DNA of 64,000 bases from Kitasatospora sp. MAP12-44. GTDB lineage: Bacteria > Actinomycetota > Actinomycetes > Streptomycetales > Streptomycetaceae. The notes under the pieces are model-generated. The model was not told the origin of the DNA and made no database searches. It saw only the letters and a list, made by a program, of their open reading frames with translations. The stretch is taken from assembly GCF_029892095.1 (NCBI RefSeq), contig NZ_JARZAE010000004.1, positions 2,976,001 to 3,040,000 on the forward strand. The letters are read 5' to 3'. Of the stretch, positions 46,150-54,209 are shown in pieces (within the stretch, counting starts at the first letter, position 1; the number at the start of each line of letters is the position of its first letter). The translations under genes were made by a program, and so were the position numbers.

Positions 46150-46177
46150 TTTCAGGTACGGGGGTGTTTCAGGTACG
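46150..46177. repeat. Tandem 17-bp repeat containing TTTCAGGTACG
   Basis: TTTCAGGTACG occurs at 46150-46160 and 46167-46177 in the leader of the ACP gene. The same 11-mer is found once in the leader of the aminotransferase gene (51240-51250). A related TCAGGTA lies 37 bp before the aldehyde dehydrogenase gene (54100-54106). Confidence 0.7.
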
Positions 46178-46185
46178 GGGTGGGC

Positions 46186-47229
46186 TCAGCCGGCCAGGTC
46201 GGGCCAGGTCACCGTGGCGGCGCCCCAGGCCAGCCCGCCGCCGAAGGCGGTGAGCAGCACCCGGTCGCCGGCCTTGAGTTCGCCGTTCTCGTCGGCCTGC
46301 GAGAGCAGCAGCGGGATGGAGGCGGCGCCGGTGTTGCCGACCCGCTCGATGTTGGACAGCCGCCGCTCGGGCTCGATGCCCAGCCGCTCGGCGACCGCCT
46401 CCAGGATCCGGCCGTTGGCCTGGTGCGCGGCGAACTTGTCGATCTGGCCGGGGAACCAGCCGGCCGCGCCGACCGCCTGGAGCGAGGTCTCGGTCATCCG
46501 CTCCACCGCGTGGCGGTAGGTGGCCCGGCCGGCCATCTTGAAGTACTGGTCGCCCGGCTGGGGCGCCTCGGTGGACGAGCGCTGGCGCGAGCCGCCGGCC
46601 GGGACGGTGATCAGCTCGCTGAGTTCACCGTCGCTGCCGAGCACGATCGGGCCGACCGCGCCGGGCTCGTCCGCCTGGCCGGCCCGCAGCACCACCGCGC
46701 CGGCGCCGTCCGCGAAGATCACGGCGGTGGTGCGGTCGTCCGGGTCGATGATCGAGGTGAAGGCGTCGGCGGCGATCAGCAGGACCCGCTGAGCCACCCC
46801 GGAGGCGATCAGGCCGGACGCGGTGGCCAGCCCGTAGAGGAAGCCGGTGCAGACCGCCGAGACGTCGAAGGCCGCCACCCCGCCGAGGCCGAGGCGGGAG
46901 GCCACCGCGGGTGCGGTGGCCGGGCAGGGGTGGTCGGGTGTGGTGGTGGCCAGCACCACCGCGTCGACCTGCGAGTCGTCGGCGGACTTGAGGGCGCGCC
47001 GGCCGGCCTCCACCGCCAGGTCGGAGGTGGCGACGCCGGGGGCGACGTAGTGCCGGGTGGCGATGCCGGTGCGGGTGCGGATCCACTCGTCGGAGGTGTC
47101 CAGGCGCTCGACCAGGTCGGCGTTGGTGACCAGGTCCGGCGGCACGTACGCGCCGACGCCGACGATGACGGCGGAGCGTCCGGGCGGCGGGCCCGGGCGG
47201 CGCAAGGGGTCCGGCAGTCCGATGGTCAT
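46186..47229 (-). CDS. Beta-ketoacyl-ACP synthase III (FabH-like)
   Basis: A 347-residue initiating ketosynthase with a complete triad: Cys127 in FDVSAVCTGFLYGL, His in KFAAHQANGRI, Asn in RVGNTGAASIPLLL, plus TSDEWIRTRTGI. It condenses an acyl-CoA primer with malonyl-ACP and so sets the starter of the chain. ATG 47229 overlaps the diiron gene stop (ATGA). It contrasts with the two Ser-type KASIII relatives at 37288 and 38346, which lack this triad. Confidence 0.94.
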   Translation of the reverse strand: MTIGLPDPLRRPGPPPGRSAVIVGVGAYVPPDLVTNADLVERLDTSDEWIRTRTGIATRHYVAPGVATSDLAVEAGRRALKSADDSQVDAVVLATTTPDHPCPATAPAVASRLGLGGVAAFDVSAVCTGFLYGLATASGLIASGVAQRVLLIAADAFTSIIDPDDRTTAVIFADGAGAVVLRAGQADEPGAVGPIVLGSDGELSELITVPAGGSRQRSSTEAPQPGDQYFKMAGRATYRHAVERMTETSLQAVGAAGWFPGQIDKFAAHQANGRILEAVAERLGIEPERRLSNIERVGNTGAASIPLLLSQADENGELKAGDRVLLTAFGGGLAWGAATVTWPDLAG

Positions 47230-48212
47230 ACCGTGTCGCCTCCGCTGCTGCTGAGAACTTCCACCGGCAGGCCCATGTAGGCCATCCGGCTCTCGGCCAT
47301 CTCGTCGGTCCACTGCTCGGCCATGTCGTAGCGCTGGTCCGGGGTGGTGTCCAGGAGCCGGACGCCGGGCCAGACCTCGTAGTCGCCGATCTTGTCGGCG
47401 TGCTCGGCCATGCCCTGCTGGAAGAGCTCCTCGCGGTGGATGACGAACTGCCGGTCCGGCAGCTCGTCCCAGAGCTTGACGCCGGCCTTGAGGATCTCCA
47501 TCAGCCGCGGGCGGTACTCCGGGTGCTTCACCAGGTGGTCGCGCAGGATCGTGCTGGCCACCGTGAGGTGGCGGATCTCGTCGATCGCGGTGCCGCGGGA
47601 GATCTCCCCGGTGGCCGGCGAGAGCGGGGTCCACTTGCGCTCGCTGAGCTCGGCGGCCGGGGCGAGCACGCCCTCGATGACGATGGCGAACACCGCCACG
47701 CCGCCCGCGAAGTCGCCCTGGTCGCGGACGATCTCCAGGGTGAAGTCCTCCACCGGCTGGAGGATCTGGCGCCGGTAGTCGGCGGCCATCGCGTCGATGT
47801 CCTTGAGCAGCGTCGCCTCGGGCATGCCGAGCTCGACCAGGTGGTTGCGGAAGACCCGGGCGTGCCGGGCCTCGTCGACCAGCTGGGTGGTGTAGAACTC
47901 CAGCTCGGGCATGCCGGGCGCGGCGGCGACATAGTGGGCCAGCAGCCGGGTGGCGATCTCCTCGGAGAGCCCGCGGAAACCGAACTCCAGGACCAGCGCC
48001 TCGCGCAGCGGACCGGGGCGCTTCAGGAACTCGGGGATCCCGGCGTCCTTGTGGTGGCCGGTGGCGCCGCGGTCGCGCAGGGTGCCCTGGGCGACCTCGG
48101 TGAACCAGTAGGCGAGATTGCAGTCCTCGGGGCCGAGGGTGAGCTCCTTGGCGCCGTCCAACAGCCCCGGGGCGGTGTCCCACCCTGCCTCGTGTGCAAC
48201 GGGGTTGGTCAT
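47226..48212 (-). CDS. Ferritin-like nonheme diiron protein (VlmB type; candidate azoxy synthase)
   Basis: A 328-residue helical-bundle protein. Two ExxH-type segments, LVDEARHARVF (E114, H117) and AIDEIRHLTVA (E212, H215), and a Glu in FAIVIEG (E180) fit a four-helix diiron carboxylate site of the AurF/ribonucleotide-reductase kind. In valanimycin biosynthesis a nonheme diiron enzyme oxidises the hydrazine intermediate to azo and azoxy; I recall this as VlmB. The gene overlaps the flavin reductase (ATGA), which overlaps the small membrane protein (ATGA), so the three redox proteins are made together. Homology to VlmB is from recognition, not from an alignment. Confidence 0.82.
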   Translation of the reverse strand: MTNPVAHEAGWDTAPGLLDGAKELTLGPEDCNLAYWFTEVAQGTLRDRGATGHHKDAGIPEFLKRPGPLREALVLEFGFRGLSEEIATRLLAHYVAAAPGMPELEFYTTQLVDEARHARVFRNHLVELGMPEATLLKDIDAMAADYRRQILQPVEDFTLEIVRDQGDFAGGVAVFAIVIEGVLAPAAELSERKWTPLSPATGEISRGTAIDEIRHLTVASTILRDHLVKHPEYRPRLMEILKAGVKLWDELPDRQFVIHREELFQQGMAEHADKIGDYEVWPGVRLLDTTPDQRYDMAEQWTDEMAESRMAYMGLPVEVLSSSGGDTV

Positions 48213-48796
48213 AGCTCCGCGTTCTCCTTCCTGGTGCGACTGATCCCGGACCCCGCCGCGGGGACCGGGAGCGGACCTGCGAACAGGCCGCCGGCGTAGC
48301 TGAGCAGCGGGGCGCCGTCCACCGTGTCGGCGTACACGACGGTGCCGAGCAGCACCTCGTGGTCCCCGACCCGGTAGCAGCCGGTGACCCGGCAGTCGTA
48401 GTGGGCGAGCGCGCCGTCGAGCAGCGGCGCGGCCGCGTAGCGGGAGGGCTGCCAGCCGAGGCCGTCGAACTGGCGGGCGCCGTCGGGGCGCGAGCTGTTG
48501 GCGAACCAGAGGGCGGTGGAGTCCTGCCCGCCGGCCAGCACGTTGATCGCGAACCGGCCCTCGGCGAGGGCGAGTTCCGCCATCACCGAGCCGGCCTTCA
48601 GGGCGGCCCCGAGGATCAGCGGGCTGTTGGAGATCAGGGTCACCGAGCTGATCGTGCTGCCGTGCAGTCGCTCACCATGACTGACAGTCAGCACGGAAAC
48701 GGGGCAGGCCAGTTGTTGCATCGCCTCGCGCCGCTGCGGCCCGTCGGCGGTGTACCGCCCGGCTGCTGCGGTGCGCGGCGCGGCGGCGGTGCTCAT
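48209..48796 (-). CDS. Flavin reductase (VlmR-type, two-component system)
   Basis: A 195-residue split-barrel FMN/FAD reductase: CPVSVLTVSHGERLHGSTISSVTLISNSPLILGAALKAGS, FAINVLAGGQ, and DCRVTGCYRVGDHEVLLGTVVYAD. It supplies reduced flavin to a partner, as VlmR does for the isobutylamine N-hydroxylase VlmH. The N-hydroxylase candidate here is at 51276 in the same operon. ATG 48796 overlaps the membrane-protein stop. Its active form should bind NAD(P)H; cofactor choice cannot be seen. Confidence 0.88.
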   Translation of the reverse strand: MSTAAAPRTAAAGRYTADGPQRREAMQQLACPVSVLTVSHGERLHGSTISSVTLISNSPLILGAALKAGSVMAELALAEGRFAINVLAGGQDSTALWFANSSRPDGARQFDGLGWQPSRYAAAPLLDGALAHYDCRVTGCYRVGDHEVLLGTVVYADTVDGAPLLSYAGGLFAGPLPVPAAGSGISRTRKENAEL

Positions 48797-49350
48797 CGCC
48801 GCGCTCCGTGCGTGGCGGGCTCCCGCTTCGGCGTGGCCGCCACGGGCCGGACGGCCGGGATGTGGCCCACCGGCACCGGGTCGCCGCCGTGGCCGACCGG
48901 CTTGGGGTGCGGCAGGCCGAGCTCGTCGAGCAGGCGCAGGTAGCCGGGCTGGCGCACCGGCTCGAAGGGCAGCGCGAAGGACTTCATGAAGTTGCCGAAC
49001 AGGCCGCGGTCGCCGAAGAGATGGAACGGCAGCACCAGCAGCGCCCACTCGGGCTTGACCAGCCAGCACCAGAGTGCGGCCACCGCGCCCTGGGTGATCA
49101 GGCTGTGCATCACGTTGTACATCACGTAGTACGTCTTGGAGATCGGTCGGCCGCCGGCCTTCTTGAAGGCGATCGCGCCCGGGATGTAGCCGATCAGGTC
49201 GATGTAGAGGAACAACCCGATCGCCGGCAGCCAGCGGATGTCGCCGACGTGCGCGATGATGAACCCGGTGGTCACCGCGAGGCCGACCAAATACTCGGCG
49301 CGATGCAGGGAGTAGGTTCTCGGGGTCTCGAAGGGATTGGCCTGGTCCAC
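48793..49350 (-). CDS. Small polytopic membrane protein (VlmO type; candidate hydrazine synthase)
   Basis: A 185-residue protein with about four spans: LVGLAVTTGFIIAHVGDI, LPAIGLFLYIDLIGYIPGAIAF, VMHSLITQGAVAALWCWLV, and WALLVLPFHLFGDRGLFGN. Polar and possible metal-binding residues sit in or next to the spans (His34/Asp37, Asp51, His82, His109 with Asp113), which is unusual for a simple structural protein. It matches the description of the membrane-bound metal-dependent hydrazine synthase that acts with the diiron azoxy synthase in valanimycin biosynthesis. GTG 49350 has AGGAG eight bases upstream. The C-terminal 45 residues are basic and cytoplasmic. Confidence 0.75.
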   Translation of the reverse strand: MDQANPFETPRTYSLHRAEYLVGLAVTTGFIIAHVGDIRWLPAIGLFLYIDLIGYIPGAIAFKKAGGRPISKTYYVMYNVMHSLITQGAVAALWCWLVKPEWALLVLPFHLFGDRGLFGNFMKSFALPFEPVRQPGYLRLLDELGLPHPKPVGHGGDPVPVGHIPAVRPVAATPKREPATHGARR

Positions 49351-49439
49351 GGTTCAACTCCTGGAGCGGCGTGGCGGATTCAAGGTTCGGGAGCGGGGAG
49401 TCGGCCGCGCCGGGCAGGGGGTCCCGGCGCGGCCGACGG

Positions 49440-49928
49440 TCAGTGGGCTGCTGCCGCGACGTCCTTGGGACCGATCTCGACGTCGCCGAGGATGGCGGTG
49501 TCGGCGAAGAGCCCGGTCACCGCCCAGGCCACGGTCTCCCGGATGACGCGCTCGGCGATCGGGTCGAGGATGCCCTCCAGGCTGGGGATGCCGAAGTCGA
49601 AGTCGGCCTCGAAGTGCACCTCGACGTCGTCGCCGTCCTGGCGCACCTCCCAGCGACCGACGAAGCTGTCGAAGTCGCCGTCGGTCTGCTCGAAGCGGAT
49701 CTGCAGCAGGTCGGTGAAGAAGTGGTCCGCCTCCGTCCAGCGCAGCAGGCCGCTGCGGAAGTGCAGCTCCCAGCTGGAACTGCCCACCGGCTCGGGCAGG
49801 GTGGAGTGCACGGTGGTGGCCCGCACGTGCGGGGCCAGCTCGGGGTAGCGCTCCCAGCGCAGGACGGCCGCGAAGACGTCCTCCGCGCGGTCGGAGCGCA
49901 CCAGGGCGTTCAGTTCAACGTGTCGCAC
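49440..49928 (-). CDS. SRPBCC (START-like) family protein, aromatase/cyclase type
   Basis: A 162-residue helix-grip protein: VELNALVRSDRAEDVFAAVLRWERYPELAPHVRATTVHS, then beta strands SSSWELHFRSGLLRWTEADHFF, SFVGRWEVRQDG, and a long C-terminal helix PIAERVIRETVAWAV. This is the polyketide_cyc/Coq10 pattern. Such proteins bind hydrophobic ligands and may cyclise, dehydrate or simply chaperone lipophilic intermediates. It ends the operon segment between the aminotransferase and the membrane protein. Its role in an azoxy lipid pathway is unknown. Confidence 0.75.
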   Translation of the reverse strand: MRHVELNALVRSDRAEDVFAAVLRWERYPELAPHVRATTVHSTLPEPVGSSSWELHFRSGLLRWTEADHFFTDLLQIRFEQTDGDFDSFVGRWEVRQDGDDVEVHFEADFDFGIPSLEGILDPIAERVIRETVAWAVTGLFADTAILGDVEIGPKDVAAAAH

Positions 49929-49930
49929 GG

Positions 49931-51229
49931 TCAGTTACCGCCTTCTGGCATCTTGGCCGAACCCGAGACCAGGTCGCGGGTGGCCTTGTCGAAAGAGTCG
50001 AGGAGGAACTCCACGTCGGTGTCGGTCAGGATCGCCGGCGGGGTGAACCGCACCACCGAGCTGCCGTTCATCGAGTGGTTGGCCACGACACCGTGGTTGA
50101 AGAGCTCGATCAGCAACTCCCCGGCCAGGCCTGCCTCGACCAGCTCGATGCCGATCAGCAGACCCTGGCCGCGGACGTCGACGACCAGGTCGGGGATGTT
50201 GCGGTAGGCGATCTCCTTGATCCGCGGGAGCAGGCGCGAGCCGAGCTCCATCGCCTTGGAGACCAGCCGCTCCTCCTGGATCGCCTGGATGGCGCCCTGG
50301 ACGGCCGCCATCAGCAGCGGCTGCCCGGAGAAGGTGGCGGTGTGCACGTACGGGTCCTTGTCGAAGGGCTTGAAGGCCTTCCGGGTGGCGATGGCGGCCG
50401 AGACCGGCACCACGCCGCCGCCCAGCGCCTTGCCGGCCAGCAGCACGTCGGGGCGCACGCCCTCGGTGTCCAGGCCCCACCACTCGCCGAGCCGGCCGAA
50501 GCCGGTCTGCACCTCGTCGAGGATCAGGAAGCCGTCGAACTCGCGGACCAGCTCCTCGACCTGCTTGAGGTAGCCCTTGGGCGGGATGATCACGCCGCCC
50601 TCACCCTGGACCGGCTCCAGGATCACGCAGACCTCGCCCGGGTGCGCCTTCAGCTCGTCGCGCAGCACGTCGGCGTCGCCGAACGGGATGTGCGTGCAGT
50701 CCGGCAGCAGCGGGCGGAACGGCGCCTGGTAGACCTCCTTGGCGGTGGCCGACAGGGCACCGAGGGTCTTGCCGTGGTAGCCGCCGCGCATCGAGACGGT
50801 GCGCTTGTACCCGTTGGCGCGGGCCAGCTTGAGGCCGGTCTCCACCGCCTCGGCGCCGGAGAGCGAGAAGTGCACCCGGTCCAGGCCCTCGGGGGTGACC
50901 GAGACCAGCGCCTCGGCGGCGCGGGCCACCGTCGGCTCCAGCAGGATGCGGGTGGCGGTCGGGTGGGTGTTGAGCTGGCGGAGCACCGCCTCCATGACGA
51001 TCGGGTGGCGGGCGCCCATGATGAAGACGCCGTAGCCGCCGGCGTTCAGGAACCGCTCGCCGTCACTGGTGGTCAGCCAGGCGCCGGTGGACTCCACCTC
51101 CATGTGGCTGCCGAACAGCTCGGCGAGGGTGGCCCGGCCCTTGCTGAGGTGGGCGCGGTAGAGGCCGAGGATCTCCTCCTCGGTGTCCACCGGGCCGGTG
51201 CCCAGCGGGGCGGTCTGCAGGTCGGTCAC
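49931..51229 (-). CDS. Class III PLP-dependent aminotransferase
   Basis: A 432-residue fold-type I enzyme: FLILDEVQTGFGRLGEWWGLD with the PLP-Asp, the Schiff-base Lys in LLAGKALGGGVVPVSA, MRGGYHGKTLGALSATAKEVYQ, HTATFSGQPLLMAAVQ. It resembles omega-amino/ornithine-type transaminases that act on terminal aldehydes or amines. With the upstream aldehyde dehydrogenase-family gene it probably converts a fatty aldehyde to the primary alkylamine, taking the place of valine decarboxylase in the valanimycin route. ATG 51229 is followed upstream by the TTTCAGGTACG element. Confidence 0.93.
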   Translation of the reverse strand: MTDLQTAPLGTGPVDTEEEILGLYRAHLSKGRATLAELFGSHMEVESTGAWLTTSDGERFLNAGGYGVFIMGARHPIVMEAVLRQLNTHPTATRILLEPTVARAAEALVSVTPEGLDRVHFSLSGAEAVETGLKLARANGYKRTVSMRGGYHGKTLGALSATAKEVYQAPFRPLLPDCTHIPFGDADVLRDELKAHPGEVCVILEPVQGEGGVIIPPKGYLKQVEELVREFDGFLILDEVQTGFGRLGEWWGLDTEGVRPDVLLAGKALGGGVVPVSAAIATRKAFKPFDKDPYVHTATFSGQPLLMAAVQGAIQAIQEERLVSKAMELGSRLLPRIKEIAYRNIPDLVVDVRGQGLLIGIELVEAGLAGELLIELFNHGVVANHSMNGSSVVRFTPPAILTDTDVEFLLDSFDKATRDLVSGSAKMPEGGN

Positions 51230-51275
51230 GGAAACTCCATTTCAGGTACGAGGATCGATACCGGCAGGCGCGGTC

Positions 51276-52415
51276 TTAGGAGAGTTCGAGCGGGGCGCCG
51301 TTGAAGTAGGCCAGCAGCGGCTCGGCCGCGCTGCCCCGGGACGGCGGGTGGAAGGCCAACGGCCGTACCGCGGTGGCGAGTCGGGCGTGGTCCGAGGAGC
51401 GGATGAAGTCCAGGCCGCCGAGCAGTTCGAGCGCCTGGTCGGCCGCCCTGGCCAGCGACTCCTGGGCGGCGAAGCGGGCGACCAGCACCTGCGCCACCGC
51501 CTCCTCGCCGGTCGCGCCGTCGCGCACCGCGCGGGCGGCGCCCTCCAGCAGGGCGAAGGACGCCTCGACCCGGATCGCCGCGGCGGCCCGTTCGCTCGCG
51601 CTGCCCCGGCCGCGGTCCAGCACATGCTCGATCAGCGCCGAGGCGGCGCCCGCGTAGCCGGCCGAGATCAGCATCTCGAACCAGACGAAGCCGGCGGTCT
51701 GCAGGTCGTCGATCCGGTGCGGGTCCTCCTCGGAGGTGCGGATGACCAGGTCCTCGGGGACGAAGACATCGGCCAGCTGGACCTCGTCGCTCTCCGCGGC
51801 TGCCAGCACGTCGTTGCCCCAGAAGGGGTGCACGGTCAGGCCGGGCGAGGTCGCGGGGACCAGCGCCAGCGCCATCTCCGGGTTCCCGTCGGCGCCGGGC
51901 ACGGCGATGCTGGCGGTCAGCGTGTCCATCGAACGGGCCAGGCTGCAGGGCTTCTTGGAGCCGCCGAGCCGGTAGCCGCCCGCCACCGGGACGGCGGTGA
52001 CCGCCGGGGTGAGGATGTTCTGCTGGGTGCGGCCCTCGGCCCAGCCGGAGGCCAGCACCCGCTGCTGGGGCACCACGCCGTGCAGCAGGTCGAGCTGGGC
52101 CTGGGTCAGCCGGCCGGTGCCGTCGGCGAGCGAGTAGAGCATCGCGGCGGTGAAGTGGTGCATCGTCACCGCGGCGGCCAGCGAGGGCGACAGCGCGCCG
52201 ACGGCCCGCTGCACCCGCACCGCCTCCACCGGGTCGGCCCCGTGCCCGCCGTACTCGGCGGGGACCAGCAGCGCGACTCCGCCGTTGGCCCGGAACAGGT
52301 CGATCACCGGGCTGCCGGGGGCCTCACGCTCGGCGTACGGGATGTCGGACAGGGCCTTGACCAGCCCGGGATGGTACCGCTCGCAGGCATCGCGAGCGGT
52401 GTCGAGGGAGCGCAC
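51276..52415 (-). CDS. Acyl-CoA-dehydrogenase-fold flavin monooxygenase (VlmH-type amine N-hydroxylase candidate)
   Basis: A 379-residue member of the acyl-CoA dehydrogenase superfamily. It shows VALLVPAEYGGHGADPVEAVRVQRAVG, a middle beta domain with SKKPCSLARSMDTLTASIA and PFWGNDVLAAAESDEVQLADVFVP, and a helical C-terminus (QALELLGGLDFIRSSDHARL). It lacks the catalytic Glu block (xxYGGxGxxxEYP/RxxRD) of true acyl-CoA dehydrogenases. That deviation is typical of group D flavin monooxygenases such as VlmH, which N-hydroxylates isobutylamine with reductase-supplied flavin. It should turn the alkylamine into an alkylhydroxylamine using the reductase at 48209. Confidence 0.82.
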   Translation of the reverse strand: MRSLDTARDACERYHPGLVKALSDIPYAEREAPGSPVIDLFRANGGVALLVPAEYGGHGADPVEAVRVQRAVGALSPSLAAAVTMHHFTAAMLYSLADGTGRLTQAQLDLLHGVVPQQRVLASGWAEGRTQQNILTPAVTAVPVAGGYRLGGSKKPCSLARSMDTLTASIAVPGADGNPEMALALVPATSPGLTVHPFWGNDVLAAAESDEVQLADVFVPEDLVIRTSEEDPHRIDDLQTAGFVWFEMLISAGYAGAASALIEHVLDRGRGSASERAAAAIRVEASFALLEGAARAVRDGATGEEAVAQVLVARFAAQESLARAADQALELLGGLDFIRSSDHARLATAVRPLAFHPPSRGSAAEPLLAYFNGAPLELS

Positions 52416-52440
52416 GGAAGAACACCTCCGATAGGTGTGG

Positions 52441-54063
52441 TCAGGAGCCGAAGACCGCTTCGCGCGGGCTGACGTCGTGGGCGATGCTGACGCCCTGGAT
52501 GTGCGAGGTCTTGAGCATCGGGTAGTTGGCCTCGCCGTAGACGCCGCCGGTGAGCCCGGTGCCGCCGTGGCTGGGCAGGTAGGGCAGGAAGCCGATGTGC
52601 GAGTCGTTGACCTTCAGCAGACCGCCGTTGGTCACCCGCTGGACGAAGGCGTTGATCACCTTCGCGGACCTCGCCCACAGCGAGTTGCGCAGGCCGTACT
52701 CGTTGGAGTTGACGAACTCGATGAAGCTGTCGAGCAGTTCGTCGTTGTCGCCCGGCTCGGGGACCACGATCGGCAGCAGCGGGAAGAAGGTCTCGTGCCG
52801 CACCACGTGGAAGTCGCGGGCCTGCGCCAGGCCGTTCACCCGCAGCACGGTGGGCTGCAGGAAGACGCCGGTCTCCGAGGGGGTGCCGTCCACCTCGGTG
52901 CGCTTGCCGCCGGTCACCAGCTCGGCGCCCTGGTCCAGCGCGTCCTTCAGCAGGCCGAAGAACTTCTCGCTGCGGCGCACCGGCGACAGCAGCACGTCCT
53001 CGTCCTCCGGGTAGCCCGGGCGGACCGTCGCCACCTGGCGCTTGACCTCCTCGATCAGCTCCTCGGCGATGGAGGGGTGCACCAGCACGTAGTTGGGCAC
53101 CATGCAGATCTGGCCGGAGCCGTAGAAGGACTCGGTGATCGCCTCGGCCGCGTACTTGATGTTCGCGCCCTCCCAGACGATGATCCCGTCGTTGCCGGCC
53201 AGCTCCAGGATCGGCTTGGTGCCGTTGGCGACGCACTGCTCCTGGAAGCGCAGGCCCTCCTGCGAGCCGCCGATGTAGAAGATGTCGTTGACCAGCGGGC
53301 TCTCCACCCAGCGGTCCAGGGTCTGCTTGGGGTTGCTGCAGACCACGTTGAGCACGCCGGGAGGCGCGCCGACCTCGTCGAGCAGCGGGGCCACCACGTC
53401 ACGCAGCACCCACAGGGTGCTCAGCGCGATGCTGCGCGGGGCGCGCACCACGACCGCGTTGCCGGCCATCAGGGCGAGCACGGCGAGGGCCGCGCTGGGC
53501 GCCGGGGCGTTCTGCGGCGGGTTGAAGCCGACCACACCGTCCGGCTGGCGGCGGACGATCAGGCGCCGGCCGTTGTGCTCGAACTCGGTGTGCATCCGCT
53601 GGCGGTACCACTGGATGCTCTCCTCGCTGTACACCTGGAGCAGGCAGCTGAGCTCCCAGCGGGCCAGCTTCACCGGGTGCGCCTCGGAGACCAGCATGTC
53701 CACGAACTCGTCCTTGCGGCGCAGCAGTTCCTCGCGGAACAGGCTGCCCAGGCGCATCCGGCGCTCCAGCGGGACGGCTGCCCAGCCGGGGGCGGCGGCG
53801 GCCGCCGCCTCACTGGCGAGGTCGATGGCCGCGTCGCCGGCGATGGCGCACCGGCCCACCACGTACGGGTGCTGGCTGGCCTCGGAATCCGGGTCCTGTT
53901 CCAGTGCTCGTTTCAGGCTGACGCTGGTGAAGACGTCCTCCAGCAAGGACCTGGCACTGACCGTGTAGACCCAGCCGTCGCCTTCGATGTCCTTTCCCGC
54001 GATATACAGCGGATAGCTTCGGAGCGGCTTTTCCCGCCCGTCCACCGAATCGTCAAGAAGCAT
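52441..54063 (-). CDS. Aldehyde dehydrogenase superfamily protein, possibly acyl thioester reductase
   Basis: A 540-residue ALDH-fold protein with the catalytic Cys320 in GSGQICMVPN and general base Glu287 in LELAGNDG, and a normal NAD(P)-binding region (VVGFNPPQNAPAPSAALAVLALMAGNAVVVRAPRS). The first 70 residues are an extra segment. The enzyme could oxidise an aldehyde or, in the reverse sense, reduce an acyl thioester to an aldehyde for the transaminase. The second fits the pathway better but is inference. A SARP-type repeat lies about 105 bp upstream, so this gene probably heads the large leftward operon down to KASII or beyond. Confidence 0.85.
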   Translation of the reverse strand: MLLDDSVDGREKPLRSYPLYIAGKDIEGDGWVYTVSARSLLEDVFTSVSLKRALEQDPDSEASQHPYVVGRCAIAGDAAIDLASEAAAAAAPGWAAVPLERRMRLGSLFREELLRRKDEFVDMLVSEAHPVKLARWELSCLLQVYSEESIQWYRQRMHTEFEHNGRRLIVRRQPDGVVGFNPPQNAPAPSAALAVLALMAGNAVVVRAPRSIALSTLWVLRDVVAPLLDEVGAPPGVLNVVCSNPKQTLDRWVESPLVNDIFYIGGSQEGLRFQEQCVANGTKPILELAGNDGIIVWEGANIKYAAEAITESFYGSGQICMVPNYVLVHPSIAEELIEEVKRQVATVRPGYPEDEDVLLSPVRRSEKFFGLLKDALDQGAELVTGGKRTEVDGTPSETGVFLQPTVLRVNGLAQARDFHVVRHETFFPLLPIVVPEPGDNDELLDSFIEFVNSNEYGLRNSLWARSAKVINAFVQRVTNGGLLKVNDSHIGFLPYLPSHGGTGLTGGVYGEANYPMLKTSHIQGVSIAHDVSPREAVFGS

Positions 54064-54167
54064 GCTCAGGGCCTTTCCCCAGAATTCCGACCGGGCGCCT
54101 CAGGTATCCCGACAGATGAATTCGAAACCGTATTTTCATCCGAAGCCCGATGATGGTGACAGAGCCG

Positions 54168-54185
54168 TCTGACTCCCCACTGACG
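54168..54185 (-). promoter_or_regulatory. SARP-type operator before the aldehyde dehydrogenase operon
   Basis: On the minus strand CGTCAGT (54185-54179) and AGTCAGA (54174-54168) start 11 bp apart, about 105 bp from the gene start. A third copy in register is degenerate. Confidence 0.6.
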
Positions 54186-54209
54186 CGGAGCTGATCCGCT
54201 ATTGGACGA

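Noticed and set aside
43053..46253. 1066-codon open frame on the plus strand
   Set aside because: Antisense to the permease, KASII and ACP genes, all with intact catalytic motifs.
48670..48700. TGACTGACAGTCAG palindrome resembling the GTCAG operator
   Set aside because: It lies inside the flavin reductase coding sequence, lacks the 11-bp direct-repeat spacing, and encodes conserved residues (LTVSHGE).
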